Origin: Daphnia carinata | Taxonomy: Eukaryota > Arthropoda > Branchiopoda > Diplostraca > Daphniidae | NCBI RefSeq assembly: GCF_022539665.2 | Contig: NC_081331.1 | Span: forward strand, 1,770,501 to 1,834,500 | Direction: 5' to 3' | DNA length: 64,000 nt | Translations under genes and position numbers: made by a program | Shown: positions 41,401 through 53,500 of the stretch, piece after piece | Layout: every line of letters starts with the position of its first letter | Position numbering within the stretch: position 1 is the first letter of the stretch | The notes under the pieces: generated by a model | The model's input: the letters and a program-made list of their open reading frames with translations, nothing else | Told to the model about the DNA's origin: nothing | The model's database searches: none

Positions 41401-44400
41401 GAAGTAGGGAAATTGAATGAATCTTGTAGCTCGAGCAGCGACCAACCGACGACGGACGAAGTGGATCACGTGAAGCGCGTCATGTCCCCAGACGGCGGCT
41501 ACGATTGGCAACCGTCTTACGTGAATTTAGAGGACACGGAAATAGCCCCCGTCCTGTTGGCTTCGTCGCGATCAGCCGATGATTCCAGCGATTTTTGGAA
41601 GCCCAGGTCCGTTGCTTCCGGTGGGCGACAACAGCCCAAACAACTGGCCGAACAGCTCCAGCCGGTCTACGACGCACCGAACAACAACAACAGCAAATCC
41701 ATTGACGTGGACAATCCACTGCTGTTGGAATTCCCTGGTTTCCGTTACGCCATGATGCAACTACCTGGCAATAACGCGTTGATGGAGCGCCGTTCCATTT
41801 CCAACGGTAGTTCCGGCAGCGATACGCAGGTACATAAAAGATTTATTTCTTTTTTTTTTTTTTTTTTTTTGCATACTTCCGATAACAATAGAAAATACTT
41901 AAAAAAAAGGGAAGATAAAATATACAATAGGTAGCGCCCCCTTCTTTGTTATTCACCTGTATTGATGTGTGTAGCGTAGCACCTTGATAATACGAAGCCA
42001 ATAAGATCCGCTAGGCATCCGAAAGATTGCGTGTTATTACATGTGTAAGACCCTTTCATAGCTAATACTTATAAAAGGGACTGCCGACCACGACCGTTAT
42101 GTACACCCTTCGAATCAAAGCCTCTGCCGCTTTTTCTTCTTTTCTCTGATTCTCTTTTCCACCCATTTCGGATTCTTTTTTTTTTTTTTTTTATTGGCCA
42201 GTTATTATTTAACGTCTTGCCAGAAGCTGTAGAATGCGCAGGGTCTATGGATAACAATAGACGCGTTATGCACTCTTCATTGAACTGTGACATTATTGGG
42301 TGGGGTAAAAAAAGCCGCCGGAATTGTGTAAGAAACATGTTTCCGCTCACAATAGAAAAAATTCGGGCAAATTTTATACTTCCCACCTTTCTCACATAAG
42401 GTCAATCCTTAACTTTAGTGTGTGCATTCCCTTAGCTAACATTCCTTACGGGATATTCAAATTGAATACGTTTCAATTCGAAACAAATAAAAATAAAATT
42501 CTTATTTCATTTTAAAAATAGGATTCCGGAGTGGCCGAAATGGCTCAAGCGCTTTCTTTGAGCCGGGCAGCCAGCGCTAGTCCTCAATTGGCGGCGAGCA
42601 GTCAAAGTTTGGCCGAAGACATGTTGTTGCCCGTCCAGCCTTTTGTTTACAACACTCTGCCGCGGACGGACAACAAACGGAGTCTTTACTACAATTGCTG
42701 GTCGAACCAGTCGCAATTGCAACAACAGCAACAAGCAACAGGATCGCAACAGCAATCGATGCCACTGCCATCTTGTCCTTCCAGCGTGTACTCGACGACT
42801 GATCCGCACTTTCTCTCCGGTTTGGCGTCTCCTTATTTCAGCCGGAGAATACCGGAAGAAAAAAGCAAAGCGTCTACGTCTTCATCTTCGACTTTAATGG
42901 CTCACATAGATCAACAAGATTCATCGTGGTCTTCCGATCATTTGTATTGTAACATGGCGTCTGTGGATCCGTTGCCATCGCTTCCGCCGCGCATCTCCCG
43001 TCGATGCCATTCGCTTCTTGCGCTGGCGTCTACGAAAACGACGGCAGCGGAAGGAGCAGCCGAGGATGCTGACTACGAAAATCTGAATATGCCGTCGCAA
43101 CCTGGACAGCCGATCATGGCGTTCAAAGCCAGGCTGAATGTATCGCACAGCCGCAGCCGCAGTCTACGGCATTCCGGTGATTTTACCAGCCCTTTCGGCT
43201 GGATCATTCCACCGTTTCAGCAGAACTCTCAAACTAAAGAACAAGAGAAACGAAGAGAATCGATAGCAGAGAACTGCATCGACGAAACAGATGGAAGAAT
43301 GAAAGAGGATAAAAAAGAAATCAGTAAATCAGCCCATTCTCGGCCCGTCTCTTCACGCAGACAACAATTGTTGCACGAAAGGGCTCATCGTTTGGAACTG
43401 ATGCTGAACGACGCCTCGGTTAACGATTGCTCGGAGCTGTACGAACCGTCTGATTGGTCGATGGAAGCCATGCTCTCTGACACTGTACGCGATATGGATA
43501 ACCTCTCATTCATGGATGGCCCTGCCGGCCAACAACCGGGCAGCCGCAACCATTGCCAGCATTGTTGCTGCAGTTCCGTTCGACGGCCTCTTCCGCCACC
43601 GATGAATAAATGTCGCTGTCAAATGGACCATCCAGGCCATTCTCCGTCTTCTTCGTCGAGCGTGTCATCCGCCGCATCGTGCCACTGCAACCGGAAGAAG
43701 AAATCAAGTGGAGCGCATAAACGGGAAGCGACTCGGGTACGCGAAAACGCTGCCACTCAGACGGAATTACAAACCAACGGGCCGACTGCAGGATCGAGGC
43801 TGGCCAGCCGGGCAACAGCCGCTGAGAATCCCCTTTACATGGCTTATAGCGATTTGACTAAAATCAATTGCGACGTGCTGGATCGTTCCGCCAAAACAGC
43901 CAGAACTGTTGCTGGGCAAGGACAGTCGGTCGGTGACGACTACGCGTCCGATAGTTGCGAAACTTGGAATTCACACAAGGCTCTTTATGCACGACTGCAA
44001 GCGGCCAAACAGAGTCGTGAAGTGTCTGTGTTGAGGGCAACAACGCCGGTGAAGAAACGAAGCAAGGGACTGCGTCTCCATGGCAACAAGCCGTTGTCGA
44101 CACCCTCTGGTAGTCGAATATGGCGTCACGACGGCCAGAGCGTCTCGACGCCGCAGAAGAGTCGTAAAAATGGCAGCAGGGGGCGTCACAATCGCCGACG
44201 CGGATGCTCCACTGCCAACACGACGGCTAATTCCACAAGCAAACTAGACCGGACGGCCATGAGTATTCGAAGCACATACAGCTCCAAAAGCTCTAATACC
44301 TTACGACGTCGTAAGAGCTCACGAAAACCTAAAGCTGCTGACGTTTTGCACGGCAAAGGTATCTTCATGATTCCATTCCACCTTTGTCGTGAATGGGTCA

Positions 44401-45351
44401 AGCCATTTTCATTGTTCGATAAACGCGAAAGGCAAACAATCTAATTTTCTTGTAATTCATTTATTTTCTATTAAATAGGACAATTACAATTGGCGATTTA
44501 CCTCAATTCCGGTCTATTGACAATTCACAGTAATTAACATAAATCAAATTACGTCCAATGAATCAATCAACAATTTTTGTGTTACATTGCAGTTCAATCC
44601 GCTCGATACCTGAAGAATCCCAACAGCGGTCGAGCGTGTAATTCATACGTCAAGGTGTCACTGATCCCTGACAATCCAGAGCAAACGTTTTGCCGGACGA
44701 CACTCGTCAAGAACGACAACAATCCTTGGTACGACCAGAAGTTTTCGTTCGAGTTTCTTTCGGCTGACCTTTACAAGAGACTCTTCATCTCCGTCTGGGA
44801 CCGGGATCCCAAAAAGAAGTAGGTCCTTGTCTCCTTATAAAGTATTTAGTTGGAATTCATTGCAAAAGGAAAGACGAAGAGAAGCTTAATATTATAACGC
44901 CCACCTGAGTTCTCATTGCTGCGAAAATCTGTGTCCTTTTCGCTATAAAAAAAGCGTCAAAAGTTAACTTCATTCCGCTTGAAAAATCGAATCCGCCGGG
45001 TGTGCGGAAGAGGGCTCAAGCTTATGCAATCAAGCTCTCGTCACTAATTTCATTATATATGTTAATTTCTCAATTTCGGATTGTCTCTTAATAGCATTTT
45101 TTTTTTGCGCTTTTCTTTCCTGTGTGATTTTTGCCTGCGCAGTCGGAGCGATTTCAGAGGCTGCATGTCCTTTAGCGTCAGCCACGTCATCCGAAAAGTG
45201 AGTACACTGATTCATTCTTACCCCGAATTTGATCAACCCCTCCAAATGTTGTAGCTCTTTCTCATTTGCATGAGACACCCTATCTCGTCTTATCTTTCCC
45301 GCATTCTCTTTTCGCTTCTCAATTTCAATGGATAAACTAGATGAGGAAAAG

Positions 45352-45387
<36 letters not shown>

Positions 45388-48300
45388 AAGCCTTTGGTGT
45401 GTGAGCTATTCGTCGTTCGTGATAACGGTCAAAACTGTATCCGAATGGCGACAGGAAGCGGCAGCCATAGCTGAGAAGTTTTTTGCCGTTTCTCTATTCA
45501 TTTCTAAACCTATTAGTGAACCGGCGCAAACTCCCTTTGGTCTTGCCCTCTATATAGGATTTAAAAACGACAGCAAACCATTGGATGTACAAAAAATGCC
45601 CAACCATTCCCGCACGTCAATTTCTTTGCCTTCACTTGTTCCACCAGCGTTTTGTGTCTCCTACCTCTAAGTCGTGAATTTTCATTCCGTTTTTGTCGCA
45701 GGACGCGAGTGGATGGTACAGATTGCTCAACGGGAACGTCGGCCGCCAGCGTCACTTTGCCGTGAAAAAACAAATCGATTTGAACAATTCGACGATCGGT
45801 ACGTGTCCAAAAAAACATTTGATTAACAATCTCGTTTATCATCTAATTGCATTTGTTGTGTTATGTTCAGTACCGACAGATCCAGACATGGAGGAGGATC
45901 TGGTTGTCGTGGATGACAGCGACTTGGACAATGGAATTATTGATGAACGTGATCGTGTAAGATCAGAGATATCGTCCAGTCCGTCACCATCTTCTGCCGC
46001 GTTGCCGAAGATTATTGGATCGGACATTCGCCACACTTCCGCACGTTGCCCGCCTGTGGAAGCCGAACCGAAAGGCAAAACGCCCTACACTACAACGGTC
46101 AATCTCAAGAGAGGTCCTAAAGGCTACGGTTTCTCTGTGACGTGGACACATCCGCCGAGGTATGATACAATAATTTCTTGTCCTCTCCAGTTATACGTCT
46201 GCGCTAATAGTACAAATCAAAGGGCCAAGGGGGAGGGATGCTACTGCTAATATTAGGAACAGATATTTTGTAATCAGTTTTTTCGTTGTCATACGAAGTT
46301 GGGAATCTAGTAGATCATTATATTTTGAGGCTGGTTCACGTACCGCGCCATGCATTAACTTGTAAAAAAAGAGATTATACTTTGGGGCTAATGACGTCGC
46401 TTTTCTACGTCACAAGCGAAAAGTTATAAAGTTCAATAATAATATTACTCTGCACCCCCCTCACCCCCCCCCCCTGTTAGATATGGCCCCTGTAACCCCA
46501 TGTAACTATTACCCAATGCCCTTTTCTTTTGTGTGTTGTTTTTATGTACATTCTAAAATGTATATCTTTTTTTTTCTGTGTAGAATTTTATTGCACTAGT
46601 GTGCTTCTCTTATTTATTAAACAAACCTTGGTTACTATTACAGAATCGAGAGGGTCGAGCCGGGCTTAGCGGCTGACCTGGCCGGAATGCGTGTCGCCGA
46701 CTACATTGTCTTCGTCGGCAGCCACAACGTCGTCAAAATGGACGAGGACCAAGTTCTTCAACTAATTCAGTAAGCCTCTCTACGCCTTTTCTCTCTTTTT
46801 TTTTGCCTTCTATTCCAGCAGTCCCGTTGGCTTGCTTTTTCTTTCCTATTCTGAACCTGGCCGATCGGTCGATAAATATTATTTGCATGCTATTGCCCAC
46901 CGTTGCGACGTATCACACTTGCGTGCTCATGTGCTATTTTCGTATTTTCTTTTGGTGGTCTTGCTTTTGAAATCTTGTGGGAAACCACCACCATTGAAAC
47001 ACAAACGGGCGCACGCAATAAGTATATGAAGGGAACTGTCTGTATCAGAATAGGGCAACAGTTTGCACCGCATCGTAAGGAAAGCAGATGAAAGATATGC
47101 AGAATCTTTAGTGATCCATTGCTGATCACTTGGACGTACTGGGTTCAAATCATTCGTATCCAACCACTTAGTTTGATCTCTTCGCCGTATTAGTGGGGAG
47201 AGTACGATATCGTTGCGACAAAAAAAAGAAGGACATGGTTTCATAATTTACCTACCGCAGGCAAAAGATTGGGAAGATCACCTCACCCCCACTCTATGTA
47301 AGCAGCAGGGGCGTTCATGGAAAAGGTTATCGTTTTTCTTTTGTTTGCAGAGCTGAATGTAAAATATCTACCACATCCTCTAATACCCTAGACAGGTGTA
47401 GGTAGGGTATGAAATCTGTGGGAAATGGGCCTCATTTTCAGTTTCGATTTTGTCGTATCCGAAAGTGGCCCTTTCGTATATGACGTCTTATTTTGTGTTC
47501 TTGTCGCCGGGTTTACGTAACGTCCCTCTTGCTATTCCTTTGTGCTGCCCACATCGGGTGAACAATGGCGTTCATTTTGTGTAGGAAGATCCCATCTCAC
47601 TGTGCAACATGGTCCGTCTCCCCGGCTGCCGAACTGAGTGAGTTGTTACACTGTTCTTTTAGGCTAGGGCAACAGTTTTCGTTGAATCATAAGTATAGGG
47701 AAAGAACAGATGCAGCGTCTCTAATGATTCGTTATTGGAAATCTATCGTCTGTTTCTGGCAATAGGCTAGACATTCGTTTGTAGACCTGCGTGTAGTCAC
47801 GTTCCACAAAGTTTTTTTTTTCTTTTTAGAGATTTTACGTTGGCCCAAAGAAAAATATCTTAAACGCGTTACCTGGTGAAATTCTTTTGTGTATTTGGAT
47901 GCCACGGGGAACGGCAAAGGCAAAAAGTCTGACAAGGAAAAAGGACAGCAATGTCAACGTCTCTACCACTGGAGCTCAGTTAACGCACGGGCTGTTTTCT
48001 CTCCTTTTTATGAACAAGTTTCGACCTGAGCTTCTATAGTGATCGTTAGAAAACGTTAGAACACATCCCGCTTCACATTTATATTCTTTTAACTTTTATT
48101 TTTTCGGCTTTATTCCGTACGTTCAGTAACTTCTTTTCCCCTTTTCTACTAGCTAATGGAAAAGGTTCTGGAAACGTGCCCCAGCGCGTCCTGCATGGTC
48201 GTCTGACATTTGGACTTTTATTTTTTCTAGTTGGGTATCGTCGATTCCTCTTTCCCCTCTGAGGGCTACGTGAGCATACGCATATAGCCAATACTATGCT

Positions 48301-49299
48301 GTAAGGAACATCACACAACTATTTTTTTTTTAGCGTGTGTGTGTCTAGAGGGGATGGATAAAAAGGTTGCCACACCCATAGCTGTCCTCTTGTTCACCCA
48401 TTATCTGTTTGCGTAGGAGAGTCCGATGAGTACGTACACCATCCTCACCCACATTATTCGATGGAAGTGGCCTGTATCGTTGAGGCCCAGCTTTTCACGT
48501 AGAAGAAGAAAACTTTCGATATTCTTTTCATCTGCCCTTTCTGGGAAACAAAAATAATCGATTTGCTAGGGCCTCGTTGTTTGCGAGAGGACGACGAAGC
48601 GCTTAGGCTGCCAACGAAAGAAACATTTTCTTTCGTCGACATCGGTATAGGCCTGTACAAGAGCCTGATGTGGCAATAGAGGGGAATGGTTTTGATAGCA
48701 TTTTCGTATGACAACAAACAAGTTGATATTTACAATCAGGGAAGGATGACGGAGAAGAAGCCCTCGCAATTTTTGAAATCATATTTGATAGCGTTTCTTC
48801 CGAATCGATGCCTTGCTGCTTGTAATTGGTCGTATCCGAATTTCATTGATTGTTTTTATTCGATTACAGAGCGGCGGGTGATACGTTGACATTGGAGATT
48901 TATCGAAAAAGCGGCAACAAACCGTCGTCGGGGTGCGTCACTTCCGATCAACTGACCACCGCCGAGCTGCGTTCAGACTTCCAACAACGGCAACTCAAAA
49001 GCCCGGTAAATCAAACACACAGTATATTGGCGAATGCGGCTCGAAAACCACCAGCCGTTTCGCACCATCAGCCGCCGTCGGCTGTTGCTGCGATGCCGGC
49101 TGTTGCTAGCGCTGCAACTAATAGTCGTCGCCAAGTAGTTGAAAATGTCAGTAATAATGGTAGCCCCGGTCATGTGTCCTGGCATCCTTCTCTTACTAGT
49201 AGCGGCACTTTGGCACCTCCGCTTGGAATTAATATTTCCAATGCACCACCGCTCAAGGTGGCGTTCAATAAATCAATCGGAGGAGGCGTTCTCGTCTGA
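27427..49299 (+). CDS. RGS3-like C2-PDZ scaffold protein (short form)
   Basis: Exons: 27427-27598, 39730-40599, 40673-41829, 42522-44358, 44479-44529, 44593-44818, 45143-45197, 45702-45798, 45871-46159, 46644-46769, 48870-49299. All phases agree and give 1769 residues. Residues 1-1345 are largely disordered and Ser/Gln/His rich. A C2 domain follows (about 1346-1487; SYVKVSLIPDNP, FRGCMSFSVSHVIRK, ASGWYRLLNGNVGRQRHFAV). A PDZ domain comes next (about 1561-1640; GYGF loop, RIERVEPGLAADLAGMRVAD). C2 then PDZ in this order, with these motifs, matches the N-terminal half of long vertebrate RGS3, which acts on G-protein signalling at membranes. This form ends in a Ser/Pro/Ala-rich tail at TGA 49297-49299. 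The 12.1 kb first intron is the weakest link; it is supported by phase 1 on both sides. Confidence 0.8.
28511..28523 (+). repeat. Poly-C run
   Basis: Uninterrupted C run of about 13 within the first intron, next to a T-rich stretch. Confidence 0.7.
31453..31474 (+). repeat. (CT)n microsatellite
   Basis: Eleven CT units in the long first intron of the C2-PDZ gene. Confidence 0.8.
31570..31710 (+). repeat. Two long poly-C runs about 110 bases apart
   Basis: C runs of about 16 at 31570-31586 and at 31694-31709. On the opposite strand they are long G runs able to form four-stranded structures. Confidence 0.75.
31834..31853 (+). repeat. (AT)n microsatellite
   Basis: About ten AT units in the first intron of the C2-PDZ gene. 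Confidence 0.8.
33741..33768 (+). repeat. (AAG)n microsatellite
   Basis: About nine AAG units in the first intron, after a purine-rich stretch. Confidence 0.8.
35351..35370 (+). repeat. (CA)n microsatellite
   Basis: Ten CA units in the first intron. Confidence 0.8.
36531..36719 (+). other. Small intronic ORF of 62 codons
   Basis: The ATG at 36531 has a favourable context (ACAAAATGG) and the frame ends at a TGA at 36717-36719. Composition is mixed, unlike nearby poly-Phe frames, and a second frame over the same bases is also open. It lies in the first intron of the C2-PDZ gene and could be an upstream ORF of an alternative leader or chance. No family is recognised. Confidence 0.15.
37345..37366 (+). 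repeat. Poly-C run of about 22
   Basis: Longest C run in the window, in the first intron of the C2-PDZ gene. The minus strand carries the matching G run. Confidence 0.8.
37835..37958 (+). CDS. Candidate alternative first coding exon of the C2-PDZ gene
   Basis: From ATG 37835 (context CAAGATGG) the frame encodes 41 residues (starting MEIESISSSSSPLTRHSYHS) and reaches a GT at 37959 in phase 1, the same phase as the 39730 acceptor. Splicing would give a second N-terminus for the same scaffold. The frame stays open upstream to about 37760 with good composition. The donor sequence (GGCAG|GTCGTC) is weak, so this is a candidate rather than a firm exon. Confidence 0.35.
38430..38473 (+). repeat. 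(CA)n microsatellite
   Basis: About 22 CA units, the longest dinucleotide repeat in the window, in the first intron of the C2-PDZ gene. Confidence 0.85.
38819..38843 (+). repeat. (CT)n microsatellite
   Basis: About 12 CT units in the first intron of the C2-PDZ gene. Confidence 0.85.
45354..45382 (+). repeat. (CA)n microsatellite
   Basis: About 14 CA units in the intron between the last two C2-domain exons. Confidence 0.85.
47130..47640 (+). repeat. Diverged direct copy of the PH-exon region (54190-54690)
   Basis: Blocks shared in order with 54190-54690 include GTACGATAT, AAGATCACC, CATCCTCTA, TTTTGTCGTATCCGAAAG-like sequence, TTGTCGCCGGGTTTACG and the whole PH exon. Both copies are on the plus strand. 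This copy lies inside the intron between the second and third PDZ exons, about 7 kb upstream of the other. Related 70-base blocks beginning AGGGCAACAGTTT flank it at about 47052 and 47668. Confidence 0.85.
47558..47636 (+). pseudogene. Decayed copy of the PH-domain exon
   Basis: This matches the intact exon at 54596-54680 nearly base for base at its start (GTGAACAATGGCGTTCATTT). It has an in-frame TAG in place of GAG at codon 9, a 6-base deletion near the end, and a changed acceptor (CATCGG instead of CATCAG). It cannot be spliced or translated as the original is. It is the remnant of a segmental duplication, not a working alternative exon. Confidence 0.85.
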
Positions 49300-49594
49300 G
49301 ACGCCAACCTTTTTATTCATCACACAACATTCTTCGTGCCCTTTCTTTCAGTCCCCCCCCCATTTTGCATATAGTTGCTTGTTTTTATTTCGATTGTGTC
49401 TGTTTACCGTCGTCGAAAGCCTCCACTGTATAAAAATAGCAGTTCACCACGTTCACTTCCATATATATTTACGATTTTGGACTGTATGTATTTTTGTATT
49501 CACTCTTGGCTTTTCTCACGCGGATCGCGGTCCGTCATGCAAAATATGCCATGTATAATAGATGCCGCTTTTATGTAAACTGCCGTACCATGTA

Positions 49595-49600
49595 AATAAA
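49595..49600 (+). terminator. Poly(A) signal of the short C2-PDZ form
   Basis: AATAAA lies about 300 nt after the stop at 49297-49299, in AT-rich 3' UTR and followed by T-rich DNA. Confidence 0.6.
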
Positions 49601-50568
49601 AGTACATCCCACATTTTATTTTAGCAAATATTACGATTTAAAATTTTCATTGCTTGTTTTTTTTTCACGTGCATGCTAATTTTAGTTTTCTTCTTGTTTC
49701 AATCATTCGTAGGGCCGCATTTCAGCCATTGTAAGGCTTTGCATACCGGTAGGCTTGACAGTTCTTTTAACAAACTTAGAAACGCAAACTCTTTGTATTA
49801 GTTTCAAACTCCTTGTTAATATGCGAACCGTAACTGTAGGCAATGGCAACCTTATAGTTACACTATAACCAGACCGCACGTGTCTGGCATTTGACAAACC
49901 ATCGACAGACGAAATCAAACAAAGCAACACGGCAGAGTTTTCCTCCTCGACTATGATACGCTCTAGCGCATCAGTGACGATCGTCAAACCCGGCAAGGCC
50001 GTCGCAATAATTTTCGTATTTATTCTGCGGTCGTTTTTCTTTCCCTTTGAGCTTTTGTTGTCTTCAGTGACACGTGGCTTCTTTATACATTAATGTTGTT
50101 CGTCACGTGCAGCAATCAAGAGATCACACGAATAATGCGTTTGAATTAAAACTTTGGTATTTTCTTTGATAAATCATCTTTTTCGATGTTTTCTTCGTGA
50201 GTTATCGTTCCCGTTTTTTGGTTTTTGTTTTCTTTGCTCACTCTTTTTGTTTTCTTGTGCCTTCGATCTCGTGGGTTGGCTTACAGCACCAGACTGGCTG
50301 TACAAAAGAGCTGGATAATACCCGCGATGTTCGAGTCCTTTTTGCGCGCTTTACGCTTCGATGTACGGAATGCATCAGCAGAAGAGTTGTCGTAGCAACC
50401 ACATCCTTCTTCGCTTTCTGTTATTAGCTCTTCATTCTGTCACGTTCGCTCGCAAAGCCAACCCTAGAAAAATTGTCAGAGCAAGAAGATAAGAAGAAAA
50501 AACAATCTGATGTTGGATTCGCGTTAATTGTTGTATATTACTTCGTGCGTTTTCAATTTGGCCGTCAG

Positions 50569-53500
50569 CTGCACGACCCACCGCCCGAAGACATTGCAAC
50601 GTCGGAGTCGCTACATGAAATCCATTGCACCAAGCACGGACTGATCAATGCCGAGACGGCCATGACCCTTGCTGTTCACCGCCTATTGAGTTCGATCCAG
50701 CGCATGAATCCGCCTGGCCAGTCAACAGACAAAGCTGCCAAGGCCGTCTTCTATCTATCAAAGGCGAGTAGATTTGTCAATATTGCCCTTTTTTACTCCT
50801 CGCTGATTTTTTGCCAATGTTCGTCGTGTAAGCGAACCTTGACTCTTGCTCCATCACATTATTTTGTCTTGTTTCCCGTCTATGAATTGCGGAGACGGGG
50901 GAGGGGGACACTAAAAGGACATTTGACATTCATTATGTACGCGAGTATGTTTTTCTAGTATGTTAGGGCCGAGGCAGACGAGAGAATGGCTCGTAATAAT
51001 TCGGAGAACTGATGATCTTTTTAGCGTGCACTTGATGTAGTTTTCTAATTCACACACGAAAGTAGGAGAAAAATTTCAGCAAGCGCCAGGGAAACTGATG
51101 GAACCATAATGCCTTTTTGATGCGCAATGAAAAAAAAAATGTAGGTCTACGAGGCTCGTTATCAAAAATTGCCTTCTCTAATATCGATCGTCTTTGCTGC
51201 CTTGGAAAGGGATACACTATCCGTAAAAATGATTACACGGAACAGCATCAAAGGAGAGATAGAAAGCTAGAAAGTGCAATAATCAGTCCGCGTACTCTGC
51301 CGTTATACGGGATGGAGAAATGTCGGACATAAGGTTGCAGTGGAGCTCGCTTTAATGCGTTATTACGCAATTTGAGAACCTTGTTCCCAATCTCTTGATT
51401 TATGGGCAGTTTCTCTCAAAGTAGATGAGGGCTGCTACTTCAAACTTTTTCGACATTCAATTCTACGTTTATTTAGTCACGGTTGATTTTTTTAAGCAAA
51501 CATCTAACACGGATTGCAAGCCTAGATGATGCTCTTGAAGAAGGTCTATAAAACTATGGACATTTTGTTCATGCTATCGGAGCTGGAACAGGTCAAAGTC
51601 CTTGAACGAACCAAGAGTGGAGTAGTGTTTATTATTACTATCTGTACGGTACGCCGGCGAAATTGGATTACGCATTTGTAATAATAATACAGCTATGGGA
51701 GTTTAGCTTTTTATTCTTATGGTAAGATCTTGTTGGTAATAAATGTGCATGACAAACGCACAAAGATTCTCAGCAACGAAAATTTCCTCAGCGCGTTTGC
51801 ATATCATACTTTTAATCCGTCTGTTTGGTAAGACTTCACAACACGCCACCCCTGTACGAGTTTCCTAATTTTTGACGGGGATAGGTTTACAATAAAACGC
51901 CGATAGTAGTTTTTTAGATTTAAACAAAGAAGTTTTAAAAAATTTCTTGCTAATTAAATTGGATCAACTTTAAGAATTAAGGAGCAATGTCCTCCCCGCC
52001 AGATCAAGAAAATTTCCTTCTTGCACACAGGATTTTTTCAATCATCCGATATAGAAGGAAATGTACTAAACATGTTACTTACGCGTTAAACTAACGTGTG
52101 ACGTTCGATGTCACAAAACTGGCGAACTACCAATATATCTACGTATCGTGCGCGTTGCAATACACGCCCTTGTCTAGTAATGTAAAAATGGTAGCGCCTA
52201 GCTCCTCTATATCTAACAACTTCTTCTCGTATTGCAGTTGGAGAAAATGGGAGAGAAGCACATTGACTATATGATCATGACCCACCAGCTGCGCTCACTC
52301 AACATCCATGCCACGCCTTTGATGATTGCTTCCGAGGTGAGTGAGATCCCGCATCTCGAAGCATCATCTTGCGACCCGTTTTCCCAGGACGTCCTCATTC
52401 TGCGACACATAGCTTTCTCATCCTAACACGATCAATAAGCAGCTGTCGCGTGTGCGTACCGAATCCTAAAGTTTTTGTTTGTTTGCTTGTTTTCAAAAAC
52501 AGAGCGCTGCCCTTTTTTTCCCCCATTTCCCTTTGTTGTATCAATCGTTTCTTGGTTTTAAGGACGCCAATTGACTAGGAATCGTGGCGATGGTTGGGAA
52601 CATTGTGACGTTTGATCTCCATCAGAAGCTGTGCATTGAATTCTTAAGTAAACTGGGGCACACGTCACCTGACTCGACAAAAACTGTTCGTAGAAAAAGA
52701 GGGTCCCCTTTAGTTTAACAGTTGGCATTTTTTCGTCTTACGATATTATTTAATAGATATTTAGGCTTTTGCCGTAAAAGCTGTTTTCTAAAATTTTGGG
52801 AACTCTTTCTTGTTCAATGCCGGTGACGTGCGTTAGCTGCACAAGTTGAAGAAACTACTGGATCACGTCACTGAGCACTTACAATCCGTCGTCACGGCTT
52901 CGCAGAAAGGATCTGCCGATCACGAGGTTCTCTCGGACCAATATCATAGCGTTTTCACGGTAAGAGATAGCAACGAGGATTCCTATCTATACATACTATT
53001 ATTGCTTATCTTGGCCGACGATGTATGTATGATGGATGACGTCGATCGTCCTCTTTTCTTCTCCTTTTTCGTTCTATTCCCAACTTTTACTGATTCACCA
53101 TATGACGCGACGCCAGCATTTGGATGAGATTTGCGGGTTTCTGAAAACGCTGAATCAGCAAGTGAAGATCGAAGATCGTGTCGACTACTTTCTCGAAGCC
53201 TTTCAGGTCAGCGTAATATTTAGAGACTGCCAATCGTTTCATTTGTTCGCAATCCTTGGTGAACTACCAAGCATTATTTCCTGTCATTTCCAATTCAGGT
53301 TTCACTTGACAAGTTTCATCTGAAAGCTCAAGAACTTTTCTGCCCGGTCGATTATATCCGTCTCGATCTAGTACATGTCGGCAAACAGCAACAACAGCAA
53401 ACGATAGTCTACGCTGCTACAATCCGCCAGGTACAGATGTTTTTACGATTGTGATTAGTATATGTGTCTTGTCCAGGTTCCTACAGATACGCGAATAATA

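Noticed and set aside
42531-44444. Reading the 637-codon frame as a single-exon gene
   Set aside because: The frame is exon 4 of the C2-PDZ gene: it opens after an acceptor at 42521, and at 44358 a donor in phase 1 leads into the C2 domain.
47565-47765. 66-codon plus frame over the duplicated PH exon
   Set aside because: It is a different frame from the original exon and arises only from the decayed copy.
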